Shown: positions 59,289-64,000 of the stretch, piece by piece | Layout: each line of letters opens with the position of its first letter | Numbering within the stretch: the first letter of the stretch is position 1 | Origin: Gammaproteobacteria bacterium | Lineage (GTDB): Bacteria; Pseudomonadota; Gammaproteobacteria; Pseudomonadales; Azotimanducaceae | Direction of reading: 5' to 3' | Assembly: GCA_030425195.1 (NCBI GenBank) | Contig: JAUIAV010000008.1 | Location: 1 to 64,000 of the forward strand | DNA length: 64,000 nucleotides | Made by a program: the position numbers and the translations under genes | The notes under the pieces: model-generated | Database searches by the model: none | Seen by the model: only the letters and a program-made list of their open reading frames with translations | What the model was told of the DNA's origin: nothing

Positions 59289-60908
59289 TCAGAGCGCCAC
59301 ACCCAGCTCCCGGGCAGCATAGTCGCGGATGAGCTTGTAGTTGGCCTTGCCGTTCGGCGCCCGCTCCAGATCGTCCTTGGCCAGGATCCGTTTCGGCAGC
59401 TTGTAGCCGGCCAGCGTCCTGCGGGTGAAGTCCCTGAGGGCGATCTCGTCCAGCTCGTATCCCGCGTGCAGGGAGACCACCGCGTTCACTGACTGGCCCC
59501 ACTTCTCGTCCGGCAGCCCCACGACCAGCGCATCCGAGATGGACTCGTGGTCCTTCAGCGCTTCTTCCACCTCTTCCGGATACACTTTTTCGCCGCCGGT
59601 ATTGATGCAGTTGCTGCCCCGTCCGAGCAGGGTCAGCGAGCCGTCGGTCTCCACCCGGACCCAGTCGCCCGGAATCGAATAGCGCACCCCGTCGATGACG
59701 GGAAAAGTCTTCGCCGTTTTTTCCTCATCCTTGTAGTAGCCGACCGGCAGGAATCCGGTGACGCCCACCATGCCGGACTCGCCCACGCCCACCTCTTTCA
59801 TATGCTCGTCGAACACCTTGCAGCTCGGTCCGAGCGTGAACTTGGCCACCTCGATGACCTCGTCCTTCGTCATGATGGAGGCGCCGAGGCCGATGGCTTC
59901 CGAGGACGAGAAGGCATCGGCGAGGATGAGGTTCTCGTTGTGCCTGAGCAGGCCGGCCTTGATGTCCCTCGTCCACATGACGCCGGAAGAGTTGATGTTG
60001 CCGAGGGATGAGATGTCGTATCTGCCCGGATTGGCATCCAGGGTCTCCACCATGGGCCGGGCAAAGGCATCGCCGACGATGGTGATCGCCGTGGCCCGGT
60101 GCCGGTCGATGGCCGCCAGTGCCTCCTCGGCATCGAAGCTGCGGCCGGTGAGGGTGACGCAGGTACCGCCGTGGGTCATGGCGCCGATGGCCGACAGCAG
60201 CCCGGTGCCGTGCATGATCGGCGGCAGCGGCAGATTGACGGGCGGCTGTTCCTCCCCGAGCCGCGCCAGATAGGTGTCGAGGTCCGGCGACGGCGGAATG
60301 CCGAGGCGGGGATTGCCGCCGGCGCCGGTGACGCACCAGAGATCCTCGTGGCGCCACATGACCCCCTTCGGCATGCCCGTGGTGCCGCCGGTGTACAGAA
60401 AGAGCATGTCGTCCGGTGAGCGTTCGATGCCGAGCGGCGTGCCGTCGCCGGTATCGACCAGGTCCTCGTAGTGCAGCGAATCCTCGCTGCCCGGATAGCC
60501 GTCCGCCACTTCGATCCACTGACGGACGCCGGGCAGCTCTGAGCGGATCTCACGCACGTGACCGGCGAACTCGGCCCCGTAGATGACCACCGTGGCGTCC
60601 GAGTTGTCGAGCAGATAGATGAGTTCGTGATCCACGTAGCGGTAGTTCACGTTCACGTGCGTGAGCCGGGCCTTGAAGGCGGCGGCGATGCCCTCGCTGT
60701 ATTCCGGACAGTTGCGCAGGTAGAAGGCGATTTTGTCCCCGGTTTCCGCCCCGCCGGCCAGGAGATTTCCGGCCAGATTGTTGCTGCGCCGCGAGAAGTC
60801 TCCCCAGCTGATCGCCCGCTCGCCGTGCACGAACGCGCTGCGTTCCGGCGGGACCACCCGGTCCACGCCTTCCAGAATGTCGCCGTAGTTCCACGGGTAA
60901 CCGCCCAT
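59289..60908 (-). CDS. AMP-dependent acyl-CoA synthetase/ligase
   Basis: 539 residues from the ATG at 60908, with GGAGGAGG 5 nt upstream. The P-loop is FLYTGGTTGMPKGVMW, and the A8 hinge is GRGSNCINTGGEKVYPEEVEEAL. The C-terminal catalytic Lys is in RAPNGKANYK. It activates an organic acid, and the family includes fatty- and steroid-acid ligases. It is divergent from a class II aldolase gene, with about 105 bp between starts. Confidence 0.92.
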   Translation of the reverse strand: MGGYPWNYGDILEGVDRVVPPERSAFVHGERAISWGDFSRRSNNLAGNLLAGGAETGDKIAFYLRNCPEYSEGIAAAFKARLTHVNVNYRYVDHELIYLLDNSDATVVIYGAEFAGHVREIRSELPGVRQWIEVADGYPGSEDSLHYEDLVDTGDGTPLGIERSPDDMLFLYTGGTTGMPKGVMWRHEDLWCVTGAGGNPRLGIPPSPDLDTYLARLGEEQPPVNLPLPPIMHGTGLLSAIGAMTHGGTCVTLTGRSFDAEEALAAIDRHRATAITIVGDAFARPMVETLDANPGRYDISSLGNINSSGVMWTRDIKAGLLRHNENLILADAFSSSEAIGLGASIMTKDEVIEVAKFTLGPSCKVFDEHMKEVGVGESGMVGVTGFLPVGYYKDEEKTAKTFPVIDGVRYSIPGDWVRVETDGSLTLLGRGSNCINTGGEKVYPEEVEEALKDHESISDALVVGLPDEKWGQSVNAVVSLHAGYELDEIALRDFTRRTLAGYKLPKRILAKDDLERAPNGKANYKLIRDYAARELGVAL

Positions 60909-61013
60909 GTCTTCCTCCTCCCAATACACCCATGAAGAAATCGTGATCGCTAAAAATACAATGTCTCGCCATCGCGATATAGTCGGAACTGAGCATCAGC
61001 CATGGAGGAAGGG

Positions 61014-61763
61014 GTGAGCATCCGGAAAAAAGTCAGCGAAGCGGAGTGGCTGGCGCGTCAGAATCTGGCCGCATTCTACCGGCTGGTGGCCGCCTACGGC
61101 TGGGACGATCTGCTGCTCGCCCATCTCTCCTGCCGGGTGCCGGGCGAGGAAGCGTACCTGATCAATCCGTTCGGACTTCTGTTCGAGGAGATCACGGCGT
61201 CGAGCCTGCTCAAGGTGGATTTCAAGGGTCAGAAGCTGCTCGACTCGGAATACGACATCTCGCCGGAGGCGAATGTGATCCACGGAGCGCTGCTGACGGC
61301 CCGGGCCGACGTCAACAGCGTGGCGCACGTCCACACCATCGAAGGCACGGCCATTGCCAGCCGGGTGGAGGGCCTGAGGAACATCTCTCAGCAGTCCATG
61401 ATCGTTGCCGGCTCGCTCGCCTACCACGACTACGAAGGCGTGGTTCTGGACCCGGCGGAGGCGCCCCGGATCGCAGCCGATCTGGGAGACGCGAGGCACA
61501 TGATTCTGCGCAACCATGGTCTGCTCACCGTGGGGGCCACGGTCTCACAGACGTTTCAGGCCCTGTACAACCTGCAGCGGGCCTGCGAGGTGCAGGTGGC
61601 GGCCGAATCCGGTGATGCGCCGCTCATCCATATCTCGGAGAAGATCATGGAGAAGACGCTGGCTCTGTTCGCCGCCGGGACCGGGGCTGCGCCTGCGCAG
61701 GATCTGCTCTGGGAGGCGCTGCTGCGCCGGCTGGCACGCACCCAGCCGGACTATCGGGACTGA
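61014..61763 (+). CDS. Class II aldolase/adducin-family protein
   Basis: 249 residues from the GTG at 61014, which has GGAGG 5 nt upstream; the in-frame ATG at 61002 lacks a good site but is possible. Zn2+-binding histidines are in VAHVHTIEG and RNHGLLTVG, and HLSCRVPG and INPFGLLFEEIT match the family fold. The reaction could be an aldol cleavage of a phosphorylated sugar or a decarboxylase-like step. The usual sugar-phosphate substrates are not confirmed here. Confidence 0.88.
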   Translation: MSIRKKVSEAEWLARQNLAAFYRLVAAYGWDDLLLAHLSCRVPGEEAYLINPFGLLFEEITASSLLKVDFKGQKLLDSEYDISPEANVIHGALLTARADVNSVAHVHTIEGTAIASRVEGLRNISQQSMIVAGSLAYHDYEGVVLDPAEAPRIAADLGDARHMILRNHGLLTVGATVSQTFQALYNLQRACEVQVAAESGDAPLIHISEKIMEKTLALFAAGTGAAPAQDLLWEALLRRLARTQPDYRD

Positions 61764-61776
61764 CCGGACGCCGTCC

Positions 61777-62373
61777 CTAATCCGGGGCGACTACCGAACC
61801 GCCGGCCAGAGGAAATCCCGACAGGGCCTCGGTGGCGACGGCGTTCAGCACCTCCTGCTGGTTCTTCCGGTCCGCCTCGGAGATCTTCCTGCTGGCGACA
61901 CCATGGAACGCGGGCGTATGCGAGGAGACGTCGAAGACGTCGACCGCCAGCTGTCCTTCCGTGTACTGGCGCACGCGGGTTTCCGTCCCGTAGTTGTAGC
62001 CGTAGTAGTAGGCACGTCGTGAGTAGCCCATCTGAAAGCTCGAAGGATAGGTGTCCACCTTGACCTGGTCCCGGGCCCCGACAGTGAAGCCGATGGCCAT
62101 GTCCGCCGATTCCACGTCCTGAATCTCGTTGTAGCCTTTGGCGTTCATGGCGATCCGGATCGACTCCATGAGGCGCCCTTCGAGCATGGGATTCACGGCG
62201 CCCTGCGCCTGGCTGACGGACATGGGGTTCTCGGATATGAACGCGTAGGTCCGGTAGCCGGTGAAGTCGACCTGACGGTTGTAGTCGTACGTGCTCTTGA
62301 TGGGCGCGCCCGATGAGCAGCCGCCGAGGGCGAGCAGGAGCCCGAGGGCCAGGGCGGAAAACGTGCGTATCAT
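61777..62373 (-). CDS. DUF4136 lipoprotein
   Basis: 198 residues. The signal peptide ends LLLALGGC, a lipobox. The mature start YDYNRQVDFTGYRTYAF and later SADMAIGFTVGARDQVKVDTYP match DUF4136, a family of periplasm-facing lipoproteins of unknown role. A Tyr/Gly-rich stretch (SRRAYYYGYNYGTETR) lies in the middle. It is 45 bp downstream of the Tat-exported amidohydrolase gene. Confidence 0.87.
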   Translation of the reverse strand: MIRTFSALALGLLLALGGCSSGAPIKSTYDYNRQVDFTGYRTYAFISENPMSVSQAQGAVNPMLEGRLMESIRIAMNAKGYNEIQDVESADMAIGFTVGARDQVKVDTYPSSFQMGYSRRAYYYGYNYGTETRVRQYTEGQLAVDVFDVSSHTPAFHGVASRKISEADRKNQQEVLNAVATEALSGFPLAGGSVVAPD

Positions 62374-62418
62374 GAATCGACTCCTTCGAGTGCTGGCGTG
62401 GGCCGGATCTTAGCAGGC

Positions 62419-63894
62419 TCAGTTGCGCTGGCCACGGTTGGCTGCCAGCAGGCTGAAGAACTGGCGGCGGGTTTTCGGACCGTAGGTGTTGAAGTGCGGG
62501 TCCGGCGCCTGCCGGTAATCCGTCCGCGTCCGGGCGAGTGCGTCCGTGCCGCTGTGCCGCCGGACTTCCTCGGCGCTGATGCCGTAGGGGACCGTCGCAT
62601 TCAGACCGAAAATCTTCGCTTTCAGGTCCGGTGTCAGCTCCGGGTAGCCCTGAGCCTCGATCAGTTCCGGAGCGATCTGGAACGCGCGGAAAGCCTGGAT
62701 CTGATCCTGCGGCGAGCCGTACCAGATCGAATCCGTGCCCCAGAGCACGTTGTTCTCCCCGCAGGCGATGAGCAGTTTGCCCAGCACGTGTGCGGCATCC
62801 TCCACTTCCCGCATCAGGAAGCGCCAGGTGCTGCCGAGCTCGGCGTAGACGTTGCTGTTCGGCGCGACGCCGTTCTCCCGGAGTGAGGTGACCAGCGTGT
62901 CCACGCCGTCGTCGGCGCCGGCATAGGCGGTTTCCTGCCTGCCGGCCACGTAGCCCGAGTGGTAGACGATGAAAGAGACATCCGGGTACTGCTTCGCCAC
63001 CACGCCGATGTCCGTGCACTTGGAGTGCTCGTAGGAGTTCCGGCCGAGGGGCAGACCTTTGTGGATGCAGATCACCTTCACACCCAGATTCCGTGCTTTC
63101 TCGATGAACGCGAGGCCCTCGTCGTCGGAGAGGAAATAACCCCGGCCATCCGGGCCGAACTGGGTGTAGGTCTTCCAGGCAGAGATGTTCCAGTCCGTGG
63201 CGAGCGCCTCCATGCGTTCCAGGTCGCCGGGCTGGTTCGGATTCACCCGACCATGCAGCAGCAGCCGTTTGCTGCCTTCGAGATCGTCGACGATCTGCCG
63301 GGTGGCATCCGCGGCTTCGATGGTCACGGGCTCCGCATCCGGTTCCGACGGCACCATGGAGAGCACCATGAGATCCGTGTCCGAATCCAGGAAGACGTCC
63401 TTGACGAATTCCTTCGGGCCCAGGCAGTCCAGATAGGAGGTGGGGTCGCCCTCATAGTTGAGATCACAGTTCGCTTTCGGCATGCCGGCGAACGGGCGGG
63501 CGAACTCTGGGACCTGCTTCAGCCAGGCGCCGTTCGGATCCACGTAATGCCCCTGCACGTCGAAAATGAACTCGTCACCGGCCACCGTGGCCGCGGCGAG
63601 CGGTTCGTCCAGGGCGGCTTCCTCCGGCAGGTCGAACCAGCCGCCCGTTTTCCCGGCGGCCGCATTGGCCCGGTTCATGGCGAGAAGCGTGGTGGCGGCC
63701 CCCGCGCTGCCCATGAGGAAGCGGCGCCGGCTCCGGCCGGTGCGCCGTGCGTTGACCGTCGCCGCCTCGAGCGCCAGACGGTTGCCCTGGCGGTTCGCCT
63801 TCGACAGCGGCACCGGGAGAAACTCTCCATTGGATGTGGTGTCGATCTTGATCGGCAGCCGCAGGCCGTCCGGGTCTTCGAAGGTTTTCTGCAT
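62419..63894 (-). CDS. Tat-exported amidohydrolase (amidohydrolase 2 family)
   Basis: 491 residues. A twin-arginine signal (SRRRFLMGSAGAATTLLAMNRANA, Arg56-Arg57) follows an unusually long 54-residue N-region. The metal-dependent hydrolase domain includes FDVQGHYVDPNG, VICIHKGLPL, VYHSGYVAG and WGTDSIWYGSP, typical of amidohydrolase 2 (PF04909-type) enzymes. A folded, metal-loaded enzyme is therefore expected in the periplasm. The substrate is unknown. Confidence 0.88.
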   Translation of the reverse strand: MQKTFEDPDGLRLPIKIDTTSNGEFLPVPLSKANRQGNRLALEAATVNARRTGRSRRRFLMGSAGAATTLLAMNRANAAAGKTGGWFDLPEEAALDEPLAAATVAGDEFIFDVQGHYVDPNGAWLKQVPEFARPFAGMPKANCDLNYEGDPTSYLDCLGPKEFVKDVFLDSDTDLMVLSMVPSEPDAEPVTIEAADATRQIVDDLEGSKRLLLHGRVNPNQPGDLERMEALATDWNISAWKTYTQFGPDGRGYFLSDDEGLAFIEKARNLGVKVICIHKGLPLGRNSYEHSKCTDIGVVAKQYPDVSFIVYHSGYVAGRQETAYAGADDGVDTLVTSLRENGVAPNSNVYAELGSTWRFLMREVEDAAHVLGKLLIACGENNVLWGTDSIWYGSPQDQIQAFRAFQIAPELIEAQGYPELTPDLKAKIFGLNATVPYGISAEEVRRHSGTDALARTRTDYRQAPDPHFNTYGPKTRRQFFSLLAANRGQRN

Positions 63895-63927
63895 GGTCTC
63901 TCCTGTGAGTCGGGACGGATTATGCCA

Positions 63928-64000
63928 TCAGCTTCCGGATGGCTTTTCGTGAATGAGATCCGCAAGCGCGGAATCGATGTCGGGAAACAGCCAGGTGTGT
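63928..64000 (-). CDS. 3' end of a minus-strand gene (runs off the right edge)
   Basis: The reverse strand from the edge reads HTWLFPDIDSALADLIHEKP then GS and a TGA at 63928-63930. It is a protein-like, unbroken 23-codon tail that ends 33 bp before the amidohydrolase start. The fragment is too short to name. Confidence 0.4.
   Translation of the reverse strand, partial: HTWLFPDIDSALADLIHEKPSGS

Noticed and set aside
1-64000. CRISPR arrays, insertion sequences, prophage or rRNA genes
   Set aside because: No repeat-spacer pattern, transposase or integrase motif, or rRNA signature was seen by eye.

Overview
This window looks like one contiguous piece of chromosome from a high-GC gammaproteobacterium, probably marine or otherwise Na+-exposed. 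Four things point that way: a gammaproteobacterial LexA box (20-bp site at 10274), a typical gamma-type CsrA, a Na+-translocating NADH:quinone reductase (NQR) operon, and an Mtr-type porin/multiheme cytochrome set. The many glutathione transferases, TauD-type dioxygenases, acyl-CoA synthetases and amidohydrolases suggest a heterotroph that handles diverse organic acids or xenobiotics. I cannot name a genus. Genes are tightly packed, with frequent 1-4 bp start/stop overlaps, and no insertion sequence, prophage, CRISPR array or rRNA was seen.

Layout. 1-2717 (minus): edge-truncated DUF3604 lipoprotein, tRNA-Arg(CCG), CocE-type hydrolase. 2996-9728: Cys-rich secreted protein, TauD dioxygenase with a quinohemoprotein alcohol dehydrogenase, MliC-like inhibitor, two glutathione transferases, class C beta-lactamase-like hydrolase. 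9688-12969: XRE regulator divergent from a small unknown gene under a LexA box, phosphatase-like protein, ABC-F ATPase. 12973-20046 (minus): six-gene catabolic cluster (DoxX, D-aminoacylase-like amidohydrolase, GMC oxidoreductase, Eis-like acetyltransferase, TauD dioxygenase, GPH-type transporter). 20146-29392 (plus): radical SAM protein, periplasmic-binding lipoprotein with GGDEF/EAL protein, MscS-type channel, csrA with an HTH gene, APH-AAA fusion. 29417-31858 (minus): SIMPL protein, GAPDH, DsbA-family protein. 31962-37936 (plus): HSL-type hydrolase, DUF2868/DUF3482 pair, small membrane protein, phytoene-desaturase-like oxidoreductase. 37908-45197 (minus): SDF symporter, acyl-CoA synthetase, methyltransferase, PQQ sugar dehydrogenase, NudC, SDR, DUF2141.

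The centrepiece is 45324-57905, thirteen genes all on the plus strand. A full nqrABCDEF set is followed by an NqrM-like gene and a CBS-domain protein. Then comes an outer-membrane electron conduit: an OmcA/MtrC-like decaheme lipoprotein, a six-heme MtrA-like protein, a decaheme MtrA/DmsE protein, an MtrB-type barrel, and a mini monoheme cytochrome. NQR would connect NADH, the quinone pool and the sodium gradient, while the Mtr set would move electrons across the outer membrane. Their adjacency suggests one respiratory module, either extracellular electron export or electron uptake with reverse NQR. NqrB lacks the usual SGAT flavinylation motif although NqrC keeps it.

57907-64000: zinc-ribbon protein, nucleoside hydrolase, a second acyl-CoA synthetase divergent from a class II aldolase, DUF4136 lipoprotein, Tat-exported amidohydrolase, and the 3' end of another minus-strand gene.
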